From assembly GCF_030687575.1 (NCBI RefSeq), contig NZ_CP117439.1, positions 4,658,501 through 4,722,500 of the forward strand: 64,000 nt of DNA, in the 5' to 3' direction. Below, piece by piece: positions 1 through 8,388 of this stretch (positions are counted from its first letter, which is position 1; the number at the start of each line of letters is the position of its first letter). The translations under genes and the position numbers were made by a program. The notes under the pieces were generated by a model. It saw only the letters and a list, made by a program, of their open reading frames with translations. It did not search any database and was not told the DNA's origin. This stretch comes from Pseudomonas sp. FP2309 (GTDB taxonomy: Bacteria; Pseudomonadota; Gammaproteobacteria; Pseudomonadales; Pseudomonadaceae).

Positions 1-746
1 CAGCGGGTCTTGCCGATCCAGCCACCGCCCACTTCAAACAGCCCCGAGGTTTCCTGGCACGCTTCACTGCCCAGGTACACCACCAGCGGACTGACCAGCT
101 CCGGCTTGAGGCGCTCGAACACTTGCGGCGGGATCAGACCTTCGGTCATGCGCGTACCGCCGGTGGGGGCAATGGCGTTGACCAGGATGTTGTTCTTGCG
201 CCCTTCCAGCGCCAGGGTGCGAGTCAAGCCGTACAGGCCGAGCTTGGCCATGCCGTAGTTGGACTGGCCGAAGTTGCCGTAGATACCCGACGTGGAGGCC
301 GTGAAAATCACCCGCCCGTAACCCTGCTCGCGTAAATGCGGCCAGGCGGCACGGGTGACTTTGTACGCGCCTTCGACGTGCACCCGGTAAACCAGGTCCC
401 AGTCACTGTCGTCCATTTTGTGGAAGGTCTTGTCGCGCAGAATGCCGGCGTTGTTGACCACCACGTCGATGCGGCCAAACGCGTCGAGTGCGTGCTGCAC
501 AACCTTGTCACCGTCGGTGACAGAGTCATGGTTGGCCTCGGCGATACCGCCCGCGTCGCGAATCTCGGCTACCACACGGTCGGCCGCCGACGCATTGGCG
601 CCTTCGCCCTGGGTAGATCCGCCGAGATCGTTGACCAATACCTTGGCCCCGTGCCTGGCGAACAACAGCGCATGGGCACGGCCCAATCCGCCGCCGGCAC
701 CGGTGACGATCACGACCTTATCCTTAAACTGCACTGACTCACTCAT
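1..746 (-). CDS. SDR-family oxidoreductase, 3' end cut by window edge
   Basis: The minus-strand reading frame starts at the ATG at 746 ([18 protein letters not shown]) and runs off the left edge, so the C-terminus is missing. It shows the TGAGGGLG nucleotide-binding glycine motif, the NNAG motif and a YGMAK active-site YxxxK, all classical short-chain dehydrogenase features. The long insert after the glycine motif ([11 protein letters not shown]) resembles the (3R)-hydroxyacyl-CoA dehydrogenase part of multifunctional beta-oxidation enzymes, so a hydroxyacyl-CoA or 3-ketoacyl substrate is plausible but inferred. It lies 119 bp downstream of the hydrolase gene on the same strand and may belong to that transcription unit. 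Confidence 0.85.
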   Translation of the reverse strand, partial: MSESVQFKDKVVIVTGAGGGLGRAHALLFARHGAKVLVNDLGGSTQGEGANASAADRVVAEIRDAGGIAEANHDSVTDGDKVVQHALDAFGRIDVVVNNAGILRDKTFHKMDDSDWDLVYRVHVEGAYKVTRAAWPHLREQGYGRVIFTASTSGIYGNFGQSNYGMAKLGLYGLTRTLALEGRKNNILVNAIAPTGGTRMTEGLIPPQVFERLKPELVSPLVVYLGSEACQETSGLFEVGGGWIGKTR

Positions 747-865
747 ACCGAACTCCAAGGGCGACGATGGGAATGGGGTCGAGTGTCCGGTACCCAGCCG
801 TTGGTCACAATAAAGTCGGCCAAGGCTGAATGGTGCTCGATAAGGCTGGGGGATGATCCTCGCGC

Positions 866-1768
866 TCAGGAATAAGCGGCTCGCGGCGCAACGTGACGAA
901 GGCGATCGCGAAACGCCTGGTAATGCTTGAGCACCTGCACCGGCGCCTCGATCTGCGGGTAGTGGCCGATATTGGCCAGCAGCACGCTGTCGGCATGGAG
1001 CACCAACTGGTGGTAGCGCTCCACCATGTGTACGCCGGAGATCGGGTCGACCTCACCGTTGATCAAGCGCAGCGGCACCTCACCCTGTTGCATCGCCGCC
1101 ACCCAGCGGTCACGCAGGCGCCGACGCTGGGGTACATAGGCGATCAATTTGTGAAGGATGCGCGTGCCATCGTTGCAGTTGATCAGGCTCCAGAAGTCAT
1201 CCAGGGCGCTTTCGCTGGGACGGGTGTCGGGGCCGAAGATCTGCGCAAAACTATCCGCCAGGGCACTGCGTCCAAAGGCGCGGCCAATCATCCAGCCCAG
1301 CGGGCTGAGCAGCAGTTTTTGCACCAGCGCCGGGCGATGGGTTTCGGGAAACAGCCCGCCGTTGAGAAACACGCAACTGGCCATCTGAAACCGCCCCTCA
1401 TAGTGACGCGCCAACAGCTCCTGGGCGACGCTGTCACCGTAGTCATGGGCCAGCACATGCACCGGCTGGTCAATGCGCAGGTGTTCGAGCAACGCTTGTT
1501 GCAAATCCGCTTGCTCCACCAGGCAATAACCGTGATCCAACGGCTTGGCCGAATCGCCGAACCCGAGCATGTCGCAGGCGATGACTTGGTGATGCTGGGC
1601 CAGCGGCTGCCACAGGTAGTGCCAGTCCCAACTGGCGGTGGGGAATCCGTGGATCAGCAGCAACGGCTCGCCCTGCCCCGCCACCCAATAGCGGATGGTG
1701 TGGCCGCGAAAGTCAAAACTCTGGCCGCGCTTGCGCCAGGCTCGAAGCGGGATCTCGGAGAGTGGCAT
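866..1768 (-). CDS. MEST-like alpha/beta hydrolase
   Basis: A 300-residue alpha/beta-hydrolase-fold protein. HGFP (residues 40-43) forms the oxyanion turn. The nucleophile elbow is AHDYGD with Asp109 in place of the usual Ser, as in haloalkane dehalogenases and epoxide hydrolases. Later motifs NGEVDP and GHYPQ supply the likely acid and His. The stretch [15 protein letters not shown] and the following [18 protein letters not shown] closely match the vertebrate MEST/PEG1 protein as I recall it, more closely than typical dehalogenases. The start codon overlaps the upstream aldolase stop (TGATG), so the two are probably co-translated. The substrate is unknown. Confidence 0.85.
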   Translation of the reverse strand: MPLSEIPLRAWRKRGQSFDFRGHTIRYWVAGQGEPLLLIHGFPTASWDWHYLWQPLAQHHQVIACDMLGFGDSAKPLDHGYCLVEQADLQQALLEHLRIDQPVHVLAHDYGDSVAQELLARHYEGRFQMASCVFLNGGLFPETHRPALVQKLLLSPLGWMIGRAFGRSALADSFAQIFGPDTRPSESALDDFWSLINCNDGTRILHKLIAYVPQRRRLRDRWVAAMQQGEVPLRLINGEVDPISGVHMVERYHQLVLHADSVLLANIGHYPQIEAPVQVLKHYQAFRDRLRHVAPRAAYS

Positions 1769-2550
1769 CAGGTTTTATACCCAAGGTCTTGAGCATCCAA
1801 CTTACGTAGCAACGCCGGCCAGGCCAGCGCGCCCCCCATGCCTTGAGCACTTTTTGTCACCGCCGCGACCATGGCCTTGGCGCCCGACAGGATCTGCGGC
1901 CCGATGGGAATCAGTTCAGCACCGCCGTTTTGCGCCAACACCTGGATATCGCAGGCACGCTGGAAGATGAACATCATCAGGAAGGTATCGGCGATGGTGC
2001 CACCGCAGGTGAGCAGGCCATGGTTGTGCAACATCAGGAAATTGTTGTCGCCCAGGTCGGCCTGCAGGCGCGCCTTCTCTTCGTGGTTCAGGGCCACACC
2101 TTCATAGGCGTGATAGGCCAGGCTCGACAGGACGAAAATCGATTGCTGACTGATCGGCAAGACGCCTTGCTTTTGCGCCGCCACCGCAACACCGGAGGCG
2201 GTATGGGTGTGCAGCACGCAGTTCACGTCGTGTCGCACTTCATGGATGGCGCTGTGGATGGTGTAGCCCGCGGGGTTGATCTCGTAAGGGCTGTCCATCA
2301 GCTTGTTGCCGGCCTGATCGACCTTGACCAGACTCGAGGCGGTGATCTCGTGGAACATCAACCCGTACGGGTTAATCAGGAAGTCATCGGTGCCCGGCAC
2401 CTTGGCTGAGATGTGGGTAAAAATCAGGTCGTCCCACCCATGCAGGGCCACCAGGCGGTAACAGGCCGCCAGGTCGACACGGGCTTGCCACTCGGCAGCG
2501 CTGACCTGGTCTTTGACACTCTGTGGCGATACGACAGGGGCTAGGCTCAC
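1768..2550 (-). CDS. class II aldolase/adducin family protein
   Basis: A 260-residue protein of the class II aldolase/adducin fold. Zinc-binding histidines appear as LHTHT (His114, His116) and HNHG (His175, His177). Family members cleave sugar phosphates such as fuculose-1-phosphate or act as decarboxylases or dehydratases. This one groups by eye with the many uncharacterised bacterial 'class II aldolase/adducin' proteins, so the reaction cannot be named. It is the first gene of a probable operon with the MEST-like hydrolase (start/stop overlap) and perhaps the SDR. The 295 bp between its start and the flavodoxin stop hold its promoter; I see no other gene there. Confidence 0.82.
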   Translation of the reverse strand: MSLAPVVSPQSVKDQVSAAEWQARVDLAACYRLVALHGWDDLIFTHISAKVPGTDDFLINPYGLMFHEITASSLVKVDQAGNKLMDSPYEINPAGYTIHSAIHEVRHDVNCVLHTHTASGVAVAAQKQGVLPISQQSIFVLSSLAYHAYEGVALNHEEKARLQADLGDNNFLMLHNHGLLTCGGTIADTFLMMFIFQRACDIQVLAQNGGAELIPIGPQILSGAKAMVAAVTKSAQGMGGALAWPALLRKLDAQDLGYKT

Positions 2551-2845
2551 GGCAACGACCTCCTTGGCACAGTTCTTATTATTTTTTTCCGGTGAAGGGC
2601 CAGTCTAGTCAGGCGCCGTGGCTGAAGGAGTCGCCTTCGCAGCCAGCTTGATGACCGAACGGGTCAGCTGTGAGGATAGTTTAAGTCGCTTGAATCGGCG
2701 TCAGAGAAGTGCCGCCAATAAAGGCCTGCTGCGCCCGCAAACCGGGCGACTCGGTGAGCGGGACGAAAGGCAGCAGTGGGCCCGCGGCGCACGGCACTCG
2801 AGTACGTGCGCGGGGACGATCTAGCGTGGAGGCGAGAGTTTGCGC

Positions 2846-3301
2846 TCAACCGCGCAGCGCGTTAATCAAGTCCGCAAGCCATGGCTCGGCATCGGTTTCC
2901 GGGGTAACGCTTTCGCTGGCATCAAGGCGCAGCATCGGCAGCACCTCATGTACGCCCAGTTCGCCGAACAGCTCGCGCATCTGCTCGCCGCCACCGCAGA
3001 AGGTATCGCCGTAGCTGGCGTCGCCCAGGCCGATCACCGCACCCGGCAGGCCGCGAAACGCCGCGGGCAACTGGTCGCGCAGCGTCGAATACAGCGGTTG
3101 CAGGTTGTCGGGCAGTTCACCCATGCCAGTGGTGGAGGTCACGGCCAAAAAAGCCTCTGGAGCGAAGGCCTGCACGTCCGCCAGGGTGGCGCGTGGGTTA
3201 TGCCAGGCGTCGAAACCGGCGGCTTTGAGTTCTTTTTCAGCGTGGCGGGCGACTTCTTCAGCCGTGCCGTACACCGAGCCGGAGAGGATGGCGACTTTCA
3301 T
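2846..3301 (-). CDS. flavodoxin (MioC-like)
   Basis: A 151-residue flavodoxin-fold protein with an N-terminal FMN phosphate loop (SGSVYGTAEEVA, about residues 7-18), the STTGMGELPDN loop and GLGDASYGDTFCGGG, which contact the flavin in MioC/flavodoxin proteins. A TTG codon directly before the ATG also gives an open start (3304), but the ATG at 3301 is the natural start. It probably acts as a soluble cytoplasmic electron carrier; the partner is not shown by the sequence. It is divergent from the LOV photoreceptor gene, sharing a 127 bp intergenic region. In P. aeruginosa a flavodoxin gene likewise sits beside the folM-folE-folX cluster. Confidence 0.88.
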   Translation of the reverse strand: MKVAILSGSVYGTAEEVARHAEKELKAAGFDAWHNPRATLADVQAFAPEAFLAVTSTTGMGELPDNLQPLYSTLRDQLPAAFRGLPGAVIGLGDASYGDTFCGGGEQMRELFGELGVHEVLPMLRLDASESVTPETDAEPWLADLINALRG

Positions 3302-3428
3302 CAATCTGATCCTGTAGTTGAGCCAAAGCCTGGGATATTAACAGCGGTGCAAATATTTCGGGGCGCGCCGTGCAAGATTCAGCAGTTGCAATAAACTGCC
3401 AATTTCAAATCAAGCCAAGGACCGCGCA

Positions 3429-3896
3429 ATGATTAACGCCAAGCTGATGCAAATGGTCATCAACGCTTCCAACGACGGCATTGTGGTCGCCGAGCGCGAA
3501 GGTAGAGACAAGCCGCTGATTTACGTTAACCCAGCCTTCGAACGGCTGACCGGCTATACGCTGGATGACATCCTCTATCAGGATTGCCGTTTCCTGCAGT
3601 CGGGTGACCGTGATCAGCCGGCACTGATGGCGATTCGAGAGGCCCTGGACAGTGGGGGTTCGTGCCGCGAAATCCTGCGTAACTACCGCAAAGACGGCAG
3701 CCACTTTTGGAACGAACTGTCACTTTCAACGGTGTACAACGACGCCGACAAGCAGACGTATTTTGTCGGTGTACAAAAAGACGTGACGCTTCAGGTCAAG
3801 GCCCAGCAGCGTGTCGCCCAGCTGGAAAACGAGCTGGCGCAGGTCAAAAGCGAGCTGGCCGCGCTTAAGACGACGAGCGGATCTAACAAAATTTAG
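3429..3896 (+). CDS. short LOV blue-light photoreceptor (PpSB1-LOV type)
   Basis: A 155-residue stand-alone LOV (PAS-family) domain. The flavin-binding signature is YQDCRFLQ, with the adduct-forming Cys at residue 53, the same number as in P. putida PpSB1-LOV. Conserved RDQ, NYRKDG and FWNELSLS segments follow. The C-terminal 30 residues (about 122-152) are a heptad-rich helix (VAQLENELAQVKSELAAL) expected to form a coiled-coil dimer contact. There is no fused output domain, so signalling must go through a partner protein. The nearby LitR-type repressor is the obvious candidate, in line with work in P. putida reporting that a short LOV protein and class II LitR proteins govern light-induced genes. 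Confidence 0.93.
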   Translation: MINAKLMQMVINASNDGIVVAEREGRDKPLIYVNPAFERLTGYTLDDILYQDCRFLQSGDRDQPALMAIREALDSGGSCREILRNYRKDGSHFWNELSLSTVYNDADKQTYFVGVQKDVTLQVKAQQRVAQLENELAQVKSELAALKTTSGSNKI

Positions 3897-3957
3897 GATC
3901 CGTGGTAATTAACGCGGATAATGGTGGCACTTTAGTACCCTTCTACGAGCAACCGCG

Positions 3958-4563
3958 ATGCAACGCAATACGCTCCTGACCCAAGATGAGCTGGATTTCA
4001 TCCAGAGCATGCAGCACAACCCGCAACTCAACCTGCGGGATGCTTCGTCGAGCCTGACGGTCAATGGGGGCGCACAGATTCGCGACTTGCTCACCCGGTT
4101 GGCCGCCCACGACCAGGTTACGATCCAGGCCCAATTCGACAACCAGCAACTGACTTTTCCTCTGCATCTGGTCGAGGATGAGTTCAATGCCGTGCATCTG
4201 CGTTTGGGGGTGCCAACTATTTTTGAAGACGGGCCGATGATCCGGCCGTGGCGCCTGGCATTGGAAATGCCGGTGGCACTGGAGAACGTGCGGGGCAATC
4301 CCGGTGCGCTATGGGTGCACGAAGTGTCATTCAAGGGGGTACTGGTGGAGATCCGCGGCCGGGTCAAACCGCCGAAAACCTTTTCCCTGTGGTTCAGCCC
4401 GTCCGGGTATGAACGCATTGCGCTGCGCGGTAGCTTTGAGCGAGAAACCGCCCGAGGGTTGTTTGCCTACCGGCTGAGCCAGGGCGATGCAGACGAAACC
4501 GAACGTCTGCGCCAGTTCATCCTGCATCAGCACCGCTTGGCGCATCCGCAGATACATGCCTGA
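3958..4563 (+). CDS. conserved hypothetical protein, possible PilZ-like fold
   Basis: A 201-residue soluble protein with no signal peptide or membrane segment. I do not recognise a confident family. The N-terminal part is helical; the middle (about residues 90-170) reads as beta-strands, including EVSFKGVLVEI, which loosely resembles the D/NxSxxG strand of PilZ domains. The canonical RxxxR motif is not clear, so c-di-GMP binding is unproven. It starts 61 bp after the LOV gene on the same strand and ends 2 bp before the convergent LitR-type gene. Position suggests co-expression with the LOV protein; function unknown. Confidence 0.7.
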   Translation: MQRNTLLTQDELDFIQSMQHNPQLNLRDASSSLTVNGGAQIRDLLTRLAAHDQVTIQAQFDNQQLTFPLHLVEDEFNAVHLRLGVPTIFEDGPMIRPWRLALEMPVALENVRGNPGALWVHEVSFKGVLVEIRGRVKPPKTFSLWFSPSGYERIALRGSFERETARGLFAYRLSQGDADETERLRQFILHQHRLAHPQIHA

Positions 4564-4565
4564 TA

Positions 4566-5561
4566 TCAGGTATCCAGGCTGCCGCTGAGAAACTGCTGCA
4601 AACGGCGCTGCATCAAACGTCCTTCACTGCCCAGGCAGCCGACGGCGGAACCCGCCAGGTCTTCCTCCGCCAGGTCCGACGCGGCACCGGCAATGAACAG
4701 CGGGCAATCCAGGGTCTGCGCCAGACGGTTAAGGCGCCCGACCAGTTCATACTTGTGTGAATGGTTGGAAAAAACCACCAACGCTTGAGGGCGGAATTTC
4801 TCACACACCAGGGTCAATTCATCAAACGGCTGGCCCATGCCCAGCACTTTCACGGCCAGGTCCTCACGACTGAGCAACAGCGCCGCGACCAGCAACTCCA
4901 ATGTGCGGCACTCGCCGGGCATGGCCGCCAACAGAACCCTCGGTGCCTCTGACACCGTCGCGAGCTGCAGGCGAAGCAGGGTATGCGCGCGCATGAAGGC
5001 ATCGAAAAACAGCCACTCACTGGCCTGGCCGAAACGCCCTTGATGGCGCCCGAGTTCACCCCACAAGGGCATCAGAACATTCTGGAACGCCACGCTTGCG
5101 GGATAGCTCGCAACAATCTGGCCGTAGAGGCGCTCCAGTTGACGGTCGTCAAAGGCGCTGACGCTCTGCATCAGAAGGACTCGCCATCGCGACCACTCGC
5201 CCTCTTCAATCGTGTCCCGCTCAGCGCGAATGGCTTCGGCCTGCTGAGCGTCACGCGCGAGAATCTTGCCCACCTTACTCACCGCCACGCCGCGCTCGAT
5301 CCAGTCGAGAATACGATTGACGGTCTCGATATCCGTTTTGGAATAGAGACGGTGCCCGCTTTCGGTGCGCATGGGCTGAATCAGACCATAACGCCGCTCC
5401 CAGGCACGCAGGGTGACCGGGTTAACGCCTGTCAGTCTCGAGACTTCACGGATGGGGAAAAGCACACCGGAATCGGCGATATCCAGATGCGAAAGACTAT
5501 CAACGGGAGCAGTGATCACGGGCATTTGAGGGCAAAAAACCAACGGTGACTGGGCGCCCAT
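4566..5561 (-). CDS. MerR-family LitR/CarH-like repressor, class II (no cobalamin His)
   Basis: A 331-residue regulator. Residues about 35-105 are a MerR helix-turn-helix (IREVSRLTGVNPVTLRAWERRYGL). Residues about 120-200 resemble the helical cap and 205-325 the Rossmann-like B12-binding domain of CarH/LitR. The cobalamin ligand motif ExHxxG is replaced by ECRTLE (Glu217-Cys-Arg219), so the axial histidine is absent. This fits the class II LitR proteins described in Pseudomonas, which do not use B12 themselves. The ATG at 5561 is chosen because AAAGGCG lies just upstream; an ATG at 5525 has no such site. It is divergent from the monooxygenase-domain/fol genes and probably represses them in the dark, with the LOV protein relieving this (inferred). 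Confidence 0.85.
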   Translation of the reverse strand: MGAQSPLVFCPQMPVITAPVDSLSHLDIADSGVLFPIREVSRLTGVNPVTLRAWERRYGLIQPMRTESGHRLYSKTDIETVNRILDWIERGVAVSKVGKILARDAQQAEAIRAERDTIEEGEWSRWRVLLMQSVSAFDDRQLERLYGQIVASYPASVAFQNVLMPLWGELGRHQGRFGQASEWLFFDAFMRAHTLLRLQLATVSEAPRVLLAAMPGECRTLELLVAALLLSREDLAVKVLGMGQPFDELTLVCEKFRPQALVVFSNHSHKYELVGRLNRLAQTLDCPLFIAGAASDLAEEDLAGSAVGCLGSEGRLMQRRLQQFLSGSLDT

Positions 5562-5630
5562 TTAACGCCTTTAAGCCTGTCCTTTTCAAGCGCCTGGCTT
5601 TTCGGACCAATGCCGCTGGCGTATTGCGGC

Positions 5631-5657
5631 AAAACAGGAATAATCCTTGCCTGTTTT
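5631..5657. promoter_or_regulatory. 8-bp inverted repeat, candidate LitR operator
   Basis: AAAACAGG (5631-5638) and CCTGTTTT (5650-5657) form a perfect dyad with an 11-bp spacer. It lies midway in the 175-bp divergent region between the LitR-type repressor and the monooxygenase-domain gene. The size and spacing suit a dimeric MerR-family protein. Assignment to LitR is positional inference. Confidence 0.4.
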
Positions 5658-5736
5658 TACATAGCGGCACTACCCCGTCGCTGTGTTTGTGCGCCGCCTA
5701 CCCGGTCCAGCGCACCCGAATATTTGGAGATACACA

Positions 5737-6297
5737 ATGTCTACCTCTCCCGTTACCTTGATGGTTGCGCGCCGCGTCGCCAAAGGGCGCTACGAAGAAC
5801 TGATGGCCTGGCTGCGCGAAGGCGAGCAATTGGCCACGGACTTTCCCGGTTACCTGGGTTCCGGCGTACTCGCTCCGCCGCCGGACGATGATGAGTTCCA
5901 GATCATTTTCCGCTTCGCCGATGAAAAGACCCTGCATGCCTGGGAGTTTTCCGCTTCCCGCAGTACCTGGCTGAGCCGTGGCAGCGACCTGTTTGCCGAC
6001 CCGTCCGAGCACCGCGTACGCGGCATCGATGGCTGGTTTGGCGCCGTGGGTGCGCGTCCGCCGCGCTGGAAACAGGCGGTCGCGATCTGGCTGGCATTCT
6101 TCCCCGTCTCACTACTGTTCAACTTTGTATTGGGTCCGCTGCTCAATGAGCTGGACCTGCTGCCTCGCGTGCTGGTCAGCACGCTGGCGCTGACGCCGCT
6201 GATGGTTTACCTGTTTATCCCGCTGTCGACTCACCTGCTGGCGAACTGGCTGCATCCGGCCCCCACGCCGCGCGAGGCTACCGAAGCGGCTGCGTGA
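5737..6297 (+). CDS. antibiotic biosynthesis monooxygenase-domain membrane protein
   Basis: A 186-residue protein. The N-terminal 95 residues form an ABM (ferredoxin-like, dimeric alpha/beta barrel) domain: VTLMVARRVAKGRYEEL, then FPGYLGSGV and FQIIFRFAD. Residues about 110-165 contain two hydrophobic helices (AVAIWLAFFPVSLLFNFVLG and LVSTLALTPLMVYLFIPL) that should anchor it in the inner membrane. The ATG at 5737 is preferred over the upstream GTG/TTG options because GGAGA precedes it by a few bases. It is the first gene downstream of the LitR divergent promoter. The substrate is unknown; family members include quinone- and haem-acting enzymes as well as non-enzymatic ones. Confidence 0.83.
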   Translation: MSTSPVTLMVARRVAKGRYEELMAWLREGEQLATDFPGYLGSGVLAPPPDDDEFQIIFRFADEKTLHAWEFSASRSTWLSRGSDLFADPSEHRVRGIDGWFGAVGARPPRWKQAVAIWLAFFPVSLLFNFVLGPLLNELDLLPRVLVSTLALTPLMVYLFIPLSTHLLANWLHPAPTPREATEAAA

Positions 6298-6353
6298 TAC
6301 AGGGGCGGCCCGTCGCTGGTATGATTTGCGCCTGCCAGCGACGCGAGCCTCCC

Positions 6354-7064
6354 ATGACTGTAACGAACGCCCCGATTTTGATCACCGGCGCCGGCCAGCG
6401 TGTTGGCCTGCATTGCGCCCAACGCCTGCTGGATGAGGGCCAGTCGGTCATTTTCAGCTACCGCAGCGAACGCCCCGGCGTGCAGGCCTTGCGCGAACGG
6501 GGTGCGGTCGGCGTGTTTGCAGATTTCTCCAGCGAAACCGGAATCCTGGCGTTTATCGCTGAACTGCACACCCATACCCAAAGCCTGCGCGCAATCATCC
6601 ACAACGCCTCGGCCTGGGTCGCGGAAACCCCCGGCGACGAAAGCCGCGCATTCACTGACATGTTCAGCGTGCACATGCTTGCGCCCTACCTGATCAACCT
6701 GCATTGTTCACCTTTGCTGCAACGCTCGACACCTGCCGACATCGTGCACATCAGCGACGATGTGGTGCGCAAGGGCAGCCGCCAGCACATCGCTTATTGC
6801 GCAACCAAGGCCGGACTCGACAGCCTGACGCTGTCGTTTGCCGCGCAGTTTGCGCCGCTGATCAAGGTCAACGGCATCGCACCTGCGATGGTGATGTTCA
6901 ACGAAGGCGACGACGCAGCCTACCGAGCCAAAGTCTTGGCCAAATCGGCATTGGGCATCGAACCCGGGCCCGAGGTGATCTACCAGAGCGTGCGTTACCT
7001 GCTGGATAACCCCTATGTCACCGGTACCACCCTGACCGTCAACGGCGGGCGGCACATCAAGTAA
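6354..7064 (+). CDS. folM: dihydromonapterin reductase FolM
   Basis: A 236-residue SDR protein that reduces dihydromonapterin (and weakly dihydrofolate) to the tetrahydro form with NADPH. It has TGAGQRVG (residues 11-18, with the Arg typical of pteridine reductases), NAS (84-86), Ser134 and YCATK (Tyr148, Lys152). The ATG at 6354 is the family start; a GTG-initiated longer frame would extend into the upstream gene's end. It lies 56 bp after the monooxygenase-domain gene and 20 bp before folE. FolE, FolX and FolM make tetrahydromonapterin, the pterin cofactor of phenylalanine hydroxylase in pseudomonads. Confidence 0.9.
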   Translation: MTVTNAPILITGAGQRVGLHCAQRLLDEGQSVIFSYRSERPGVQALRERGAVGVFADFSSETGILAFIAELHTHTQSLRAIIHNASAWVAETPGDESRAFTDMFSVHMLAPYLINLHCSPLLQRSTPADIVHISDDVVRKGSRQHIAYCATKAGLDSLTLSFAAQFAPLIKVNGIAPAMVMFNEGDDAAYRAKVLAKSALGIEPGPEVIYQSVRYLLDNPYVTGTTLTVNGGRHIK

Positions 7065-7084
7065 GCCGTTTGCGAGGATGTTGT

Positions 7085-7645
7085 ATGACTTTATCCCTGC
7101 CCCACCATTACCGCGAAATTCTCAAGGGCTTGGGTGAAGACCCGGAGCGCGAAGGCCTGCTCGACACTCCCCAGCGCGCCGCCAAAGCCATGCAGTACCT
7201 GTGTCATGGCTACGAGCAGGACCTGGATACCATCATCAATGGCGCGTTGTTTGCCTCAGACAATGACGAGATGGTGATCCTCCAGGACATCGAGTTGTAC
7301 TCGCTGTGCGAACACCACCTGCTGCCCTTTATCGGCAAGGCCCATGTGGCCTATATTCCGACCGGCAAGGTGTTGGGCCTGTCGAAGCTGGCACGCATCG
7401 TCGACATGTTCGCCCGGCGCCTGCAGATCCAGGAGAACCTCACGCGGCAGATCGCCGACGCTATCCAGCAAGTGACCCAGGCCGCCGGTGTGGCGGTGGT
7501 GATCGAGGCCAAGCACATGTGCATGATGATGCGCGGCGTGGAAAAACAGAATTCAACCATGAACACCTCGGTGATGCTCGGCGCCTTCCGCGAATCGAAC
7601 ACCACGCGCATGGAGTTCCTGCAACTGATTGGACGGAGCAAGTAG
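7085..7645 (+). CDS. folE: GTP cyclohydrolase I
   Basis: A 186-residue FolE type I enzyme converting GTP to 7,8-dihydroneopterin triphosphate. The zinc ligands are visible as CEHH (Cys75, His78) and KHMCMMMRG (Cys146), with the conserved [14 protein letters not shown] segment between them. The start at 7085 is supported by GCGAGG seven bases upstream. The gene sits between folM and folX with gaps of 20 and 2 bp. The short N-terminus and operon place it with the tetrahydromonapterin-specific FolE paralogue of Pseudomonas rather than the general folate copy, which would be elsewhere. In P. putida a folE in such a cluster is reported as light-inducible. Confidence 0.94.
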   Translation: MTLSLPHHYREILKGLGEDPEREGLLDTPQRAAKAMQYLCHGYEQDLDTIINGALFASDNDEMVILQDIELYSLCEHHLLPFIGKAHVAYIPTGKVLGLSKLARIVDMFARRLQIQENLTRQIADAIQQVTQAAGVAVVIEAKHMCMMMRGVEKQNSTMNTSVMLGAFRESNTTRMEFLQLIGRSK

Positions 7646-7647
7646 CA

Positions 7648-8019
7648 ATGTCACAACTTCAACCAGGCATGGCGCGCATCCGGGTCAAGGACCTGTGCCT
7701 GCGCACCTATATCGGCATCAATGAGGACGAAATCCTCAACAAGCAGGACGTGCTGATCAACCTGAGCATCCTGTATGCCGCTCAGGAAGCGGTGCGTGAC
7801 AACGATATCGACCACGCGCTGAACTACCGCACCATCACCAAGGCGATCATTGCCCACGTGGAAGGCAACCGCTTTGCCTTGCTCGAACGCCTGACCCAGG
7901 AACTGTTGGACCTGGTGATGAGCAATGAGTCGGTGCTGTACGCCGAAGTCGAGGTGGACAAGCCCCATGCGCTGCGATTTGCCGAGTCGGTTTCGATAAC
8001 GCTCGCGGCAAGCCGCTAG
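7648..8019 (+). CDS. folX: dihydroneopterin triphosphate 2'-epimerase
   Basis: A 123-residue protein of the FolB/FolX tunnelling fold. FolX epimerises dihydroneopterin triphosphate to dihydromonapterin triphosphate. The conserved features are LRTYIGINEDE near the N-terminus, ALNYRTITKAI (Tyr of the active site), FALLERLTQEL and the C-terminal VEVDKPHALRFAESVSI. The IGINEDEI and DKPHALRFA stretches fit FolX better than the aldolase FolB. It starts 2 bp after folE, so the two are probably translated from one message. With FolE and FolM it completes the tetrahydromonapterin pathway. Confidence 0.92.
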   Translation: MSQLQPGMARIRVKDLCLRTYIGINEDEILNKQDVLINLSILYAAQEAVRDNDIDHALNYRTITKAIIAHVEGNRFALLERLTQELLDLVMSNESVLYAEVEVDKPHALRFAESVSITLAASR

Positions 8020-8075
8020 CGGCAAGCCACAAATATTCCAACTTGCAGCTTGAAGCTCACCCGCTGGAAGCTGTC
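8020..8075. repeat. AGCTTGAAGCT-type intergenic repeat
   Basis: Between folX and the DUF1244 gene the sequence CGGCAAGCCAC is followed by ACTTGCAGCTTGAAGCT and GCTGGAAGCT. Short units of this CTTGCAGCTTGAAGCT type are scattered between genes in fluorescent pseudomonads. Only one degraded copy is visible here. Confidence 0.35.
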
Positions 8076-8091
8076 TCAAAGAGCCCCCCAC

Positions 8092-8388
8092 ATGACCGAT
8101 CAACAACGCCTCGAACTCGAAGCCGCCGCCTTCCGCCGGCTGGTGGCGCACCTGGACAGCCGCAAGGATGTGCAGAACATCGACCTGATGAACCTCGCCG
8201 GTTTCTGCCGTAACTGCTTGTCCAAGTGGTACAAGGCCGAGGCCGACGAGCGCCAGATCGCGCTGAGCCTCGATGACGCCCGTGAAGTGGTGTACGGCAT
8301 GCCATACGCCGAGTGGAAAGCCCAATACCAGAAAGAAGCCAGCGCCGATCAACAGGCGGCGTTCGCCAAAGGAAAACCTCATGACTGA
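8092..8388 (+). CDS. DUF1244 family protein
   Basis: A 98-residue acidic helical protein of the DUF1244 family, recognisable by DLMNLAGFCRNCLSKWY (about residues 36-52) and ALSLDDAREVVYGMPY..WK. No enzymatic role is established for the family. The conserved Cys pair in FCRNC could bind metal, which is conjecture. The ATG at 8092 is used; an upstream in-frame start would read through the intergenic repeat. The gene follows folX by 72 bp and its stop overlaps the start of the HopJ-family gene by 8 bp, so they are translationally linked. Confidence 0.85.
   Translation: MTDQQRLELEAAAFRRLVAHLDSRKDVQNIDLMNLAGFCRNCLSKWYKAEADERQIALSLDDAREVVYGMPYAEWKAQYQKEASADQQAAFAKGKPHD

Noticed and set aside
2664..2849. 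61-residue minus-strand frame between the flavodoxin and aldolase genes
   Set aside because: Arg/Ala/Ser-rich with no ribosome-binding site; reads as non-coding intergenic sequence.
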